Source: Burkholderiales bacterium RIFCSPHIGHO2_12_FULL_69_20
GTDB lineage: Bacteria > Pseudomonadota > Gammaproteobacteria > Burkholderiales > Burkholderiaceae_C
Length of the DNA: 64,000 nt
Direction of reading: 5' to 3'
Assembly: GCA_001770815.1 (NCBI GenBank)
Contig: MESD01000167.1
Location: 1 to 64,000, forward strand
Of the stretch, positions 48,510 to 59,040 are shown piece after piece. The first letter of the stretch is position 1; each line of letters opens with the position of its first letter. The position numbers were made by a program, and so were the translations under genes. The notes beneath the pieces are model-generated. The model did not search any database and was not told the DNA's origin. It saw only the letters and a program-made list of their open reading frames with translations.

Positions 48510-49832
48510 TCAAGCCGCGGTGTCGTCGCGCCGACCGTAGGCCGGATCGATGTGCAGCAGCGCGGCGGCGATGAACGACGGCAGCGTGGCCACGCACACC
48601 CAGACGAAGAAGCCGGTGTAGCCCAGCTGGCTCTGCAGCCAGCCCGCGGCCATGCCCGGCAGCATCATGCCCAGCGCCATGAAGCCGGTGCAGATCGCGT
48701 AGTGCGCGGTCTTGTGGGGGTTCTCGCCGCCGCCGCCGGGCCGGCTGCCTTCGGCCACCATCAGCATGAACACCATGTAGGCGGTGAAGCCGAAGCCGTA
48801 GCCGAACTGCTCGGCCGCCAGTGCGGTGCTGACCAGCCACAGGTCTTGCGGCTGCCACACCGCCATCGCCACGAACAGGCCGTTGGGCAGGTGCATGCAC
48901 AACATCAGCGGCCACAGCAGGCGCTTGAGTCCGCCGCGCGAGATCACCCAGCCGCCCAGCAGCCCGCCCAGCGTCAGCGCGGCCACGCCCACCGTGCCGT
49001 AGGCCAGCCCCACGGCCTGAGTGCCCAGTGCCAGGCCGCCGGCCGCGCGCGCATCCAGCAGGAAGGGCGTGACCAGCTTCAGGGCCTGCGCCTCGGCAAA
49101 GCGGTACAGCAGCAGGAAGGCCAGGATGCGACCGATGTCGGGCCGGCGGAAGAAGGCCGCGAACACCGCCAGCGCCTCGCGCGCCAGCGCGGCCTGGCGC
49201 GGTGCGGCCACGTCGGCGGCCGGTCGTGGCAGCGCCCAGGCGTGCCACGCCGCAGCCACGACGAAGCCGCCGGCCAGCAGCCAGAAGACCAGGCGCCACG
49301 AGTCGACCACCGCCGCCGGCGTGCCGCCGTGGCGCTGTTGCAGCCAGCCGGCCAGCATCACCAGGCCACCCTGGCCGGCGATCATCGCCAGCCGGTAGAA
49401 GGTGCTGCGCACGCCGACGAAGGCCGCCTGTGTGCGCTGCGGCAGCGCCAGCATGTAGAAGCCATCGGCGGCGATGTCGTGCGTGGCCGAGGCAAAGGCC
49501 ATCAGCCAGAACACCGCCAGGCTGGCCTGCCAGAAGCCGGCCAGCGGCAAGGTCAGCGCCACCAGCGCCAGCGCCGCGCCCAGCGTGAACTGCAGCCCCA
49601 CGATCCAGCCGCGCTTGCGGCCCAGCAGATCGACCAGCGGGCTCCACAGCGGCTTGATCACCCAGGGCAGGTACAGCCAGCTGGTGTAGAGCGCGATGTC
49701 GGTGTTGCTGACGCCGAGGTTCTTGTAGAGCACCACCGACAGCGTCATCACCACCACGTAGGGGATGCCCTGGCCGAAGTACAGCGTCGGTATCCAGCGC
49801 CAGGGCGTGGGCGCGCTGCTCACGCCGGGCAC
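48510..49832 (-). CDS. AmpG-like MFS permease
   Basis: This major-facilitator permease has 440 residues and about twelve helices. It carries motifs of the AmpG/PAT subgroup: WRWIPTLYFGQGIPYVVV at the start, LYTSWLYLPWVIKPLWSPLVD, and FASATHDIAADGFYM in helix 4, where AmpG has SATQD. AmpG imports anhydromuropeptides for cell-wall recycling. The neighbouring dipeptidase, LD-carboxypeptidase and TonB receptor genes support a role in wall-peptide uptake. The start is a GTG; a second GTG three codons in is possible. It diverges from the receptor gene. Confidence 0.78.
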   Translation of the reverse strand: MPGVSSAPTPWRWIPTLYFGQGIPYVVVMTLSVVLYKNLGVSNTDIALYTSWLYLPWVIKPLWSPLVDLLGRKRGWIVGLQFTLGAALALVALTLPLAGFWQASLAVFWLMAFASATHDIAADGFYMLALPQRTQAAFVGVRSTFYRLAMIAGQGGLVMLAGWLQQRHGGTPAAVVDSWRLVFWLLAGGFVVAAAWHAWALPRPAADVAAPRQAALAREALAVFAAFFRRPDIGRILAFLLLYRFAEAQALKLVTPFLLDARAAGGLALGTQAVGLAYGTVGVAALTLGGLLGGWVISRGGLKRLLWPLMLCMHLPNGLFVAMAVWQPQDLWLVSTALAAEQFGYGFGFTAYMVFMLMVAEGSRPGGGGENPHKTAHYAICTGFMALGMMLPGMAAGWLQSQLGYTGFFVWVCVATLPSFIAAALLHIDPAYGRRDDTAA

Positions 49833-49917
49833 CGAAACGGGGGAGGTGCGTCGGATTCAAACCACATCGACGGCACTTTACAGGCCATGGCAGGGCTCAC
49901 TCCAGATTACACCTGCG

Positions 49918-49945
49918 TTACACACGCGAGTCGGTACGGTAAAGT
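49918..49945 (+). promoter_or_regulatory. Candidate promoter of the TonB receptor operon
   Basis: TTACAC and TAAAGT are separated by 16 bp and lie about 110 bp before the receptor start. The AT-rich setting contrasts with the surrounding DNA. Assigned by eye. Confidence 0.45.
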
Positions 49946-50053
49946 GATTTGAAGATTTGCTGCTTCGAGGCCTGCGCAGGCTCATCGGGCCCCGGCCCGG
50001 CAGCAAGGATCAACAACGGGATGCAAGCGGCCGAGGCCGGAGGAGTGCTGGAT

Positions 50054-52855
50054 ATGAAGCTCAAGTCGATCGTTCGGGCCATTGCCCTGCTGAGTGTGGC
50101 CGCGCCGGTGCTGGCGCAAACCACCCCCGCGGTGCAGCGGGTGGAGATCACCGGGTCCAGCATCAAGCGTTTCGCCAAGGAGGGGGCGCTGCCGGTGCAG
50201 GTGATCCGCGCGGCCGATCTTCAGCAACTGGGCATCGTCACCGCCGAGCAGCTGCTCGACCAGGTGGGCGCCAACGCCGCCAGTGTCGACAACGCCACCT
50301 CGCGCAACAACGTCTTCGGCGCCGAGCAGGACCGGCTGACAGGCGGCTCGACCTTCGCCAACCTGCGCGGCCTGGGCCCCACCGGCACGCTGGTGCTGCT
50401 CAACGGCCGGCGCGTGTCCACCCACGGCATGAGCGGCGGCGCCGTTGACCTCAACGCCATTCCGATGGCCGCCGTCGATCGCATCGAGATCCTGAAAGAT
50501 GGCGCCTCGGCCATCTATGGCACCGACGCGATCGGCGGCGTCATCAACTTCATCCTGAAGACCGACTTCACCGGCGTCAGCGTGGGCGCCACCTACAGCC
50601 AGCCGCTGGCCTCGGGCGGTGGCGCCAAGCGGCGTGCCCAGATCACGGCGGGCATGGGCTCGCTGGACAAGGAGGGCTTCAACCTGATGGCCAGCCTGAC
50701 GGCCGACAAGAACGACATCCTGCGTGGCATCGACCGCGACTGGGCGACTGGCTTCCAGCCGGCGCGCGGCCTGTCGCCCGACACCACCAGCGCACCGCAT
50801 GCCAACGTCCTGGGCTCGGGCACCGGCACGACGGCGCTGGATGCCGCGGGCTCCACCGTCGGCCCCACCGATCCGCTGAAGTACACCAACCTCAACCTGC
50901 TGGCGATCCAGAACCAGTGCGACGGACTGCCCTTCGGTGTGCCTCTGGCCCCCAACATCCAGCTGTGGGACAAGTTCGGCTACACCGCGGCCAACAGCAC
51001 CTACCGTTGCGCCACGGACTACGGCCGGCAGTTTATGCTGGCGCCGCCTGTCGATGCCTACAACCTGGTGGCGCGCGGCACCTTCAAATTGTCCGGCGCG
51101 CACACCGCTTTCGTTGAGTTGGTGGGCTCGCGCACCGAGGTATTGGCCGAGTTCACGCCCTACCAGTTCAGCACCACCTCCAACGCCGCCACGCACTATC
51201 CGGTGGGCGGCCCGCACTACCTGAACCTGCTGAACTACGGCGCCAACCAGTTCGATCCGACCAAGCCCATTGCCTACCGCCTGCGTATGGCCGATTGGGG
51301 CTACCGCACGCTGGAGAACACCTCTGACAACGTGCGCCTGGCTGCCGGCCTGGACGGCGAGATCGGTGCCTACAACTACAAGTTGGGCCTGTCTACCGGG
51401 CGTGCCGAGGGCGAGTCGGGCATGGTCGACGGTTATGCCGATACCAACAAACTGATCGCCGCATTGGCCACCGGCTTGATCAATCCGTTCCTGATGCCCG
51501 GCCAGCAGCAGACGCAGGCCGCCAAGGACCTGATCGAATCGACCAAGGTCCGTGGCCGGCTGTTCGGTGGCAAGACCGAGCTGATGCAGTTCGACGGCAC
51601 GCTGTCGGGCGAGCTGATGAAGATGCCGGCCGGCCCGCTGGAGTTCGCGGTCGGCTTCGACCTGCGCCGCGAGTCCTACGACTTTTCCGGCTCCCAGGGC
51701 TTCACCTGCGTCAGCACCTTCACGGTGACCAATGCCGCGTTGCCCAATTCGGTGATGGGCTGTCCGGGCAACCCTTCGTCGCCCGACAAGTCGCGCGACG
51801 TGAAGGCCGTGTTCGGCGAGCTGATCGTGCCGGTGCTCAAGAACCTGGAAGTTCAACTGGCCGTGCGCCACGACGAGTACTCGCAGGTGGGCGGCACCAC
51901 CAACCCGAAGGTGGCGTTCCGCTTCCAGCCGATCGACAGCCTGGTGCTGCGTGGTTCGGTGAACACCGGCTTCCGCGCACCCACGGTGCAGCAGCTCAAC
52001 CTGGGCGTGGTCGAACTGGCGCTGACCGGCAACTTCAGCGACCCCGAGCGCTGCGCGATCGATCCGGCGCAATGCGCCCGTGTCAGCCTGCCCTACCGCG
52101 CCGGCGGCAACCCGACGCTCAAGCCCGAGACCTCCAAGCAGGCGTCGCTGGGCCTGGCGTTCCAGCCGATGCCCGCGCTGCAGCTGACGGCCGACTACTG
52201 GCAGGTCAAGCTCAACGACCGCATTCGCTCGCTGTCACCGGCCTTCATGATCACGAACTACGCGCTGTTCAAGGACAGCTTCATCCGCGATGCGCAGGGC
52301 AACGTGAGCTACATCCAGGCCGGCTGGGTGAACGCAGCCGAAAGCGAGACCAAGGGCCTGGATCTGGGCATGACCCACAGTGCCAATCTGTTCGGCGGCA
52401 AGCTGAGCACCACGCTGACCGCCACCAAGATGATCAGCCACAAGGAGCGGTTGATCGAAACCGCCCCGCTGAAACAGTACGTGGGCGAATGGAGCGGCAC
52501 CACGCTGTACCTGCCCTGGAAGGCGTCCGGCAGCGCCGGCTTCAAGACCGGCCCCTGGAACACCACCCTGTCGATCAACTACAAGTCGAGCTACAACGAC
52601 GAGAACATGTTGGGCTACGACAGCACGCCGCTGCCGGCGCGCAAGGTGTCCGACTACACCACCTTCAACCTGTTCAGCACCTACACCGGGATCAAGAACC
52701 TGACGTTGTCGGCCGGCATCATCAACCTGTTTGACAAGGAACCGCCGTTCACGTGGCACAACGTCGACGGCGTGGTGGGCGCGGGTTGGGACCCCCGTGT
52801 GGCCGATCCGCGCGGCCGCACCGTGCAGCTGTCGGTGAGCTACGACTTCAAGTAA
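50054..52855 (+). CDS. TonB-dependent outer-membrane receptor
   Basis: This 933-residue outer-membrane beta-barrel transporter is energised by TonB. A Sec signal (MKLKSIVRAIALLSVAAPVLAQ) is followed by a TonB-box-like stretch VQRVEITGSSIKR. The plug domain comes next (QLGIVTAEQLLDQVGANAASVDN, TLVLLNGRRVSTHG, VDRIEILKDGASAIYGTDAIGGVINFIL), then the barrel with a normal C-terminal aromatic ending (SVSYDFK). The start has GGAGGAG eight bases upstream; an open frame from 49949 was ignored. The plug style is that of receptors for organic nutrients rather than classical siderophore receptors. It is followed 13 bp later by a D-Ala-D-Ala dipeptidase gene. Confidence 0.92.
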   Translation: MKLKSIVRAIALLSVAAPVLAQTTPAVQRVEITGSSIKRFAKEGALPVQVIRAADLQQLGIVTAEQLLDQVGANAASVDNATSRNNVFGAEQDRLTGGSTFANLRGLGPTGTLVLLNGRRVSTHGMSGGAVDLNAIPMAAVDRIEILKDGASAIYGTDAIGGVINFILKTDFTGVSVGATYSQPLASGGGAKRRAQITAGMGSLDKEGFNLMASLTADKNDILRGIDRDWATGFQPARGLSPDTTSAPHANVLGSGTGTTALDAAGSTVGPTDPLKYTNLNLLAIQNQCDGLPFGVPLAPNIQLWDKFGYTAANSTYRCATDYGRQFMLAPPVDAYNLVARGTFKLSGAHTAFVELVGSRTEVLAEFTPYQFSTTSNAATHYPVGGPHYLNLLNYGANQFDPTKPIAYRLRMADWGYRTLENTSDNVRLAAGLDGEIGAYNYKLGLSTGRAEGESGMVDGYADTNKLIAALATGLINPFLMPGQQQTQAAKDLIESTKVRGRLFGGKTELMQFDGTLSGELMKMPAGPLEFAVGFDLRRESYDFSGSQGFTCVSTFTVTNAALPNSVMGCPGNPSSPDKSRDVKAVFGELIVPVLKNLEVQLAVRHDEYSQVGGTTNPKVAFRFQPIDSLVLRGSVNTGFRAPTVQQLNLGVVELALTGNFSDPERCAIDPAQCARVSLPYRAGGNPTLKPETSKQASLGLAFQPMPALQLTADYWQVKLNDRIRSLSPAFMITNYALFKDSFIRDAQGNVSYIQAGWVNAAESETKGLDLGMTHSANLFGGKLSTTLTATKMISHKERLIETAPLKQYVGEWSGTTLYLPWKASGSAGFKTGPWNTTLSINYKSSYNDENMLGYDSTPLPARKVSDYTTFNLFSTYTGIKNLTLSAGIINLFDKEPPFTWHNVDGVVGAGWDPRVADPRGRTVQLSVSYDFK

Positions 52856-52868
52856 GGGCCTGGACGGG

Positions 52869-53495
52869 GTGGACGCGCTGAATCTTCAGACGCCGGTGCG
52901 CGTCGAAGACATCGCCACGCACCCCGATTTCCGCCCGCTGGCCGGGCTGGTGGGTGTCGCGTTTGACCTGCGTTATGCCGGCAGCAACAACTTTGCCGGC
53001 AAGGTGCTTGACCAAGGGCTCGATTGCGCCTGGCTGCGCCGCGAGGCGGCGGCCGGCGTCGAGGCCGCCGCGGCCTGGCTGGCGCAGGCGCGGCCGGGTT
53101 GGCGGCTGCTGGTGCTCGATGCCTTGCGCCCGCACCGCGTGCAGCAAGCGATCTGGGCCGACGTGGCCGGCACGCCGGCGCAGGCCTACTTTGCCGATCC
53201 GGCGCGCGGCTCGATCCACTCCTTCGGCATGGCGGTGGACGTGACGCTGATCGACGCCCACGGCCGCGAGAGCGACATGGGCAGCGGCTACGACGAGATG
53301 ACGCTGCGCTCGCACCCGATGCTCGACGCCGAGCACCTGGCGCTGGGCGTGCTGAGCGCCGCGCAGGTGGCCGAGCGGGGCTGGCTGCACGCGGCGATGG
53401 CGCGCGGTGGTTTCCGCGCCATCGCCACCGAGTGGTGGCACTTCGATTTCGGCGACCGCGACGCGGTGCGGCGCGATCTGCCGCGGGTGGATTGA
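52869..53495 (+). CDS. ddpX: D-alanyl-D-alanine dipeptidase (VanX/DdpX family)
   Basis: This zinc dipeptidase cleaves D-Ala-D-Ala. The 208 residues show the zinc ligands in SIHSFGMAVDVTL (His and Asp seven apart) and TEWWHFDF (catalytic Glu, zinc His). The substrate-pocket motif LDALRPHRVQ is also present. No signal peptide is visible, so a cytoplasmic location like E. coli DdpX is expected. The GTG start sits 13 bp after the receptor stop. Context with a receptor and carboxypeptidase suggests use of wall dipeptide as nutrient, not vancomycin resistance, since no vanHA genes are present. Confidence 0.92.
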   Translation: MDALNLQTPVRVEDIATHPDFRPLAGLVGVAFDLRYAGSNNFAGKVLDQGLDCAWLRREAAAGVEAAAAWLAQARPGWRLLVLDALRPHRVQQAIWADVAGTPAQAYFADPARGSIHSFGMAVDVTLIDAHGRESDMGSGYDEMTLRSHPMLDAEHLALGVLSAAQVAERGWLHAAMARGGFRAIATEWWHFDFGDRDAVRRDLPRVD

Positions 53496-53508
53496 GCGGG
53501 GGCCGGCG

Positions 53509-54576
53509 ATGACCGCAACCCTGCGCCGACGCGCGCTTCTCAGACAAGGCGTCACGCTGACCGGCGCCACGCTGCTGCCTTGGGGCGCCGCGCCGGCGAT
53601 GGCGCAAACCGCCGTCACCCGGTTGCCGGTGCTGCGCGCACCGCGCCTGAAGCCGGGCGACACCATCGGCCTGTTCAGCCCGTCGGGCGCCACCTACGAG
53701 CGCGCGCCGTTCGAGCAGGCCGCCGAGGTGCTGGCGGCGCTGGGTTTCCAGGCGCGCGAGGCGCCCAACGCGCGTGCGCGCCGCGGCCAACATGCCGGCA
53801 GCGCCGAGCAGCGCGCGGCCGACCTCAATGGCCTGATCGCCGACCCATCGGTGCACGGCCTGCTGGCGGTCACCGGCGGCTCGGGCGCCAACCGCATGCT
53901 GCCGCTGATCGACTACGCGGCGATACAGCGCCAGCCGAAGGTCATCGCCGGCTTCAGCGACGTGACGGCGCTGCTCAATGCGGTGACCGCGCGCACCGGG
54001 CTGGTCACCTTCCATGCGCCGGTGGCGGTGTCGGAGTGGAACGCCTTCAGCGTGGCCGAGTTTCGCGCGGTGCTGATCGACGCCGAGGCGCGCACGCTGC
54101 GCAATGCCGAGGACAGGGGCGACCACCTGATCGTCAAGGCGCACCGCATCCAGACGCTGCGCCCGGGCACCGCGCGCGGCCCGCTGGTGGGCGGCAACCT
54201 GGCGGTGCTGACCTCGATGGCCGGCTCGGCCTACCTGCCCAGTTTCGACGGCGCGATCCTGTTCCTCGAAGAGATCAACGAGTACATCTACCGCGTCGAC
54301 CGCATGCTGTCCACGCTCAAGCTGATGGGCGCGCTCGACCGCCTGGCCGGCGTGGTGATCGGCGCCTTCAGCAACTGCGGGCCGGGCGACGGCAACTACG
54401 GCACGCTGACGCTCGACGAGGTGTTCGACGACTGGTTCGGCGCGCTGGGCGTGCCGGTGTACCGCGGCGCGATGATCGGCCACATCCGCAAGAAGTTCAC
54501 CGTGCCGGTGGGCTTGCCGGTGGAGATGGATGCCGGCGCCGGCACGATCCGGCTGCTGACGCCGGCGGTGCGCTGA
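53509..54576 (+). CDS. Tat-exported LD-carboxypeptidase (LdcA, S66 family)
   Basis: The enzyme removes the terminal D-Ala from murein tetrapeptides. The 355-residue precursor has a twin-arginine type leader (LRRRALLRQGVTLTGATLLP, cut near AMA), so it should act in the periplasm, whereas E. coli LdcA is cytoplasmic. The S66 triad regions are visible: Ser in GFSDVTALL, Glu in LFLEEINEYIYRVDRML and His in IGHIRKKF. PGDTIGLFSPSG is the family N-terminus. It follows the dipeptidase gene by 13 bp and ends the putative three-gene operon. Confidence 0.88.
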   Translation: MTATLRRRALLRQGVTLTGATLLPWGAAPAMAQTAVTRLPVLRAPRLKPGDTIGLFSPSGATYERAPFEQAAEVLAALGFQAREAPNARARRGQHAGSAEQRAADLNGLIADPSVHGLLAVTGGSGANRMLPLIDYAAIQRQPKVIAGFSDVTALLNAVTARTGLVTFHAPVAVSEWNAFSVAEFRAVLIDAEARTLRNAEDRGDHLIVKAHRIQTLRPGTARGPLVGGNLAVLTSMAGSAYLPSFDGAILFLEEINEYIYRVDRMLSTLKLMGALDRLAGVVIGAFSNCGPGDGNYGTLTLDEVFDDWFGALGVPVYRGAMIGHIRKKFTVPVGLPVEMDAGAGTIRLLTPAVR

Positions 54577-54612
54577 CCGGCTGGGTTGGGGTGTTGGCGG
54601 CGGCTGCCGGCG

Positions 54613-57189
54613 TCAATGCAGCGGCTGCTGCGGCGCGGTGTGCTTCACCAGCCACGCCGTGGCCTCGGCGGCCGACAGTGGCCGGCCGAGGTGGAAGCCC
54701 TGGCCGAAGCCGCAGCCCATGCGGCGCAGCTGGTCGGCCTGGTCCAGCGTCTCGATGCCCTCGGCCACCACCTGCTTGCCCAGCGCGCCGCCCAGTGTCA
54801 GCACGGCCTGCACCACGGCGGCCTCGTGGTTGCCTTCGGCCAGGTCGTGCACGAAGCTGCGGTCGATCTTCAGGCTGTCGATCGGCAGGCGCGCCAGCCG
54901 CGCCAGTGACGAGTAACCGGTGCCGAAATCGTCCACCGACAGGTGCACACCCAGCGCGCGCAAGGCCTGCAGGTTGGCCGTGGCGGCATCCAGGCGCGTC
55001 ATCACCGCGTCTTCGGTCAGCTCCAGCACCAGGTGGCGCGGCGCCAGGCCGGCGGCAGTCAGCGCATCGCCGACACGGCCCACCACGCCGCGGCTGGTGA
55101 TGTCGTGGCCCGAGAGGTTGACGCTGACCGTCAGCTCGGCCCAGGCCGGGTTCATGCGCTGCCAGCGCACCAGCTGGGCGCAGGCGCTGTGCAGCACGAA
55201 GTCCGACAGCACGGTGATCAGCCCGGTCTCCTCGGCCATCGGGATGAAGGCCTCGGGCCGGATCGCGCCCTGCTGTGGGTGCTGCCAGCGCACCAGCGCC
55301 TCGAAGCCACCGGCGCGGCCGGTGGCCAGCTCGATCTGCGGCTGGTAGGCCAGCGTCAGTGCGCCGTCGGCCAGCGCGTGGCGCAGATCGCTCTCGAGCT
55401 GCACGCGCTGCGTCACCGCGGCATGCAGGCCGGGCTCGAACAGCGCGTAGCGCCCCTTGCCCAGCGCCTTGGCCTGGTACATCGCGGTGTCGGCGTCGCG
55501 CAGCACCTCGTCGGGCGAGGTGTAGCCGAAGCGGCTGAAGGTGATGCCGATGCTGGCCCCCGCGTACAGCGCCTGGCCGGCCACCTCGAACGGCTCGCGC
55601 ATCGCCTCGACCAGCCGCTCGGCCAGCAGCAGCGCGTCGTGCTCGGCCTGCAGGCGCGGCAGCAGCACCGCGAACTCGTCGCCGCCCAGCCGTGCCACCA
55701 CGTCGCTGGGGCGCAGGTTGTCCTGCACGCGGCGCGCCAGCTGCACCAGCAGGCTGTCGCCAGCGTTGTGGCCCAGGCTGTCGTTGACCAGCTTGAAGCG
55801 GTCGAAGTCGAGGTACATCACCGCGTACGACGCACCGGCATCGCTGCGGTGGCGCTCGACGGCATCGGCCAGGCTGTCGAGGAACTGGCGCCGGTTGGGC
55901 AGGCCGGTCAGGCTGTCGTGGAAGGCCAGCCGGTGCAGGCCGGCCTCGGCCTGGCGCCGCGCGCTGATGTCCAGCAGCTGCAGGATCAGGCAGGGTGCGC
56001 CGGCCTGCGGCTCGGTGAACTGGCCACCGTGGGCCAGCACCCACACCAGGTGGCCATCGGCACGGCGGCAGCGCAGCTCGAGCTGGAACGAGCCCGCGGC
56101 GCCAGCCACCGCCGGCTCGCCGGCGCGCAGCCGGGCATCGAGCAAGTCGCGGTCGGCGCCCTCGAGCACATCCTGAAAGTGCAGCGGCAGCGTTTCGTCC
56201 TCGGCCAGCCCGAGCAGGCTGCGCAGTGCCGGGTTGGCCTGCAGCAGCCGGCCGTCGAAATCCACCAGCGCCATGCCGATCGCGGCATGGGTGAAGGCAC
56301 CGTGAAAGCGTTGCTCGCTGGCCTGCAGCGCATGCAGGTGCCGCTCGGCTTGCGCCGCCGCGCGCTCGGCGGCGCCCTGCATGGCCAGGCTGGCTTCCTG
56401 CTGCAGAAAGTAGTAGTGCAGCGCCACGATCAGCAGCACCAGCACGGGCAGCACCACCAGCAGCACGCCGCTGCCCGACTGGCGGTAGCTGAGGTACAGC
56501 AGCGAGGCCATCACCGCACTGCCCAGGTAGGCCAGGCCCACCCAGCGGAAATCACGCAGCAGCGCGGCCCACTGGAAGAAGGGTTCGTCGCGCTTGAGGC
56601 GCGGCACGCCGGCAACCATCTGCACGGTGAACAGCGCGTTGGCCGCAGCGAACAGCAGCATCACCGCCACCAGCATGGCCGGGTGGTCGAGCCGGCCCAG
56701 GTGCGGCGCCAGCGCACCGGGCAGGCTGCCGGCCAGGTTCATCGACAGCACCGCCACCGCCGGGCTGTACAGACGGCTGGTCCAGCGCCGCGAGCTGCGC
56801 CACGAGCCGACCATGGCCTCGATGCCGGCGGCCAGCGCAGCGGCCGCCGGGCCCTGCATCAGCAGCAGCAGGAAGATGAAGATGTCGCCGGCCACGAACG
56901 ACTGCTTGGTGCCCGGCAGGCGCACCGGAAACAGCCCCAGCAGGATGGCGAAGCCGGCGCCGGCGGCGATCTGCAGGGCCTCCTGCAGCGTCCAGCCACG
57001 CAGGCTGCCGAGGTTGGTGATCAGCCCCGCCGCGCCCAGCCCCACCACCGTCCACCAGAAGGTGGTGGCCGGGCGGTTGTAGTCGGGCATCAGCGCGCCG
57101 TGCAGGCGCTGCCACCAGGGTGGGCGTGAGGGCGGTTGGCGGGGGGTGGTCAAGGCCGGGTCCTGGGCAGGTGGCGCACCGGCCGGCAC
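54613..57189 (-). CDS. Membrane-bound PAS-GGDEF-EAL cyclic di-GMP protein
   Basis: The 858-residue protein has seven or so N-terminal helices (residues 40-270, a MASE-like sensor) and a PAS domain at about 295-410 (FTHAAIGMALVDFDGRLLQANPA). A GGDEF domain follows with an intact RLGGDEFAVLL, then an EAL domain with intact GFEALVRWQHP, NLSGHDI and VDDFGTGYSSL. Both synthesis and breakdown of c-di-GMP are possible from the motifs. The GTG at 57189 is uncertain: a TTG at 57153 has AGGA seven bases upstream. It lies 7 bp after yggS and close to the pilT/pilU genes. Confidence 0.88.
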   Translation of the reverse strand: MPAGAPPAQDPALTTPRQPPSRPPWWQRLHGALMPDYNRPATTFWWTVVGLGAAGLITNLGSLRGWTLQEALQIAAGAGFAILLGLFPVRLPGTKQSFVAGDIFIFLLLLMQGPAAAALAAGIEAMVGSWRSSRRWTSRLYSPAVAVLSMNLAGSLPGALAPHLGRLDHPAMLVAVMLLFAAANALFTVQMVAGVPRLKRDEPFFQWAALLRDFRWVGLAYLGSAVMASLLYLSYRQSGSGVLLVVLPVLVLLIVALHYYFLQQEASLAMQGAAERAAAQAERHLHALQASEQRFHGAFTHAAIGMALVDFDGRLLQANPALRSLLGLAEDETLPLHFQDVLEGADRDLLDARLRAGEPAVAGAAGSFQLELRCRRADGHLVWVLAHGGQFTEPQAGAPCLILQLLDISARRQAEAGLHRLAFHDSLTGLPNRRQFLDSLADAVERHRSDAGASYAVMYLDFDRFKLVNDSLGHNAGDSLLVQLARRVQDNLRPSDVVARLGGDEFAVLLPRLQAEHDALLLAERLVEAMREPFEVAGQALYAGASIGITFSRFGYTSPDEVLRDADTAMYQAKALGKGRYALFEPGLHAAVTQRVQLESDLRHALADGALTLAYQPQIELATGRAGGFEALVRWQHPQQGAIRPEAFIPMAEETGLITVLSDFVLHSACAQLVRWQRMNPAWAELTVSVNLSGHDITSRGVVGRVGDALTAAGLAPRHLVLELTEDAVMTRLDAATANLQALRALGVHLSVDDFGTGYSSLARLARLPIDSLKIDRSFVHDLAEGNHEAAVVQAVLTLGGALGKQVVAEGIETLDQADQLRRMGCGFGQGFHLGRPLSAAEATAWLVKHTAPQQPLH

Positions 57190-57196
57190 CCGGGGC

Positions 57197-57892
57197 TCAA
57201 GCCCTTGCGCGGCTGCCGAAGATGGCGGTACCCACGCGCACCATTGTCGCGCCCTCGGCGATGGCGGCTTCCAGGTCGGCGCTCATGCCCATCGACAGCG
57301 TGTCCAGCGTCAGGCCCTGTGCGTTCAGCGTGGCCAGCAGGTCGCGCAGCGCCCGGTGCGGCGCCCGCTGCGCCGCCTCGTCGCCCGCGGGTTCGGGGAT
57401 GGCCATCAGCCCGCGCAGGCGCACCCGCGGCAGCGCCGCGACGGCGCGCGCCACGGCCGGCACCTCGGCGGGTGCCAGGCCGCTCTTGCTGGCCTCGCCG
57501 CTGATGTTGACCTGCAGGCACAGCTGCAGCGGCGCCAGCCCGGCCGGGCGCTGCTCGCTCAGGCGCTGCGCGATCTTCAGCCGGTCGATCGAGTGCACCC
57601 AGTCGAAGGCCTCAGCCACCGGCCGCGTCTTGTTGCTTTGCAGCGGGCCGATCAGATGCCATTCGATCTGGCGGCGCAGATCGGCCAGCGTGGTGATCTT
57701 GTCCAGCGCCTCCTGCACGTAGTTCTCGCCGAAGGCCCGCTGGCCGGCGGCAAAGGCGGCGCGCACCGCGTCGGGTGATTGCGTCTTGCTCACCGCCAGC
57801 AGCGTGACGCTGTCCACGACACGGCCCGCCGCGGTGCAGGCGCGCGCGATGCGGCTGTGGACTTGCTGCAGGTTGCCGATAACGGTCGTCAT
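57197..57892 (-). CDS. yggS: YggS-family pyridoxal phosphate homeostasis protein
   Basis: This PLP-binding protein buffers the cofactor and affects amino acid balance. The 231 residues have the PLP lysine in LLAVSKTQ (Lys36), AFGENYVQEALDK, EWHLIGPLQSNKTR, and the phosphate loop SMGMSADLEAAIAEGATMVRVGTAIFG. It is divergent from pilT with a 27 bp gap, a linkage common in proteobacteria. The GGDEF/EAL gene follows on the same strand. Confidence 0.95.
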   Translation of the reverse strand: MTTVIGNLQQVHSRIARACTAAGRVVDSVTLLAVSKTQSPDAVRAAFAAGQRAFGENYVQEALDKITTLADLRRQIEWHLIGPLQSNKTRPVAEAFDWVHSIDRLKIAQRLSEQRPAGLAPLQLCLQVNISGEASKSGLAPAEVPAVARAVAALPRVRLRGLMAIPEPAGDEAAQRAPHRALRDLLATLNAQGLTLDTLSMGMSADLEAAIAEGATMVRVGTAIFGSRARA

Positions 57893-57919
57893 AATGTTGC
57901 GAGCCTAACCCGAGCCACC

Positions 57920-58963
<1,044 letters not shown>

Positions 58964-59040
58964 TCCCAGCGCTTGAACGGGCCGGGGGGTAACACCCGGC
59001 TGCGACACCATCAAAACAAAGTACCCGGGAGTGAAGCACC

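Noticed and set aside
52869-53495. Vancomycin-resistance gene vanX
   Set aside because: The dipeptidase family is the same, but no vanH, vanA or vanRS genes are near and Gram-negative cells exclude vancomycin; wall-peptide metabolism fits better.
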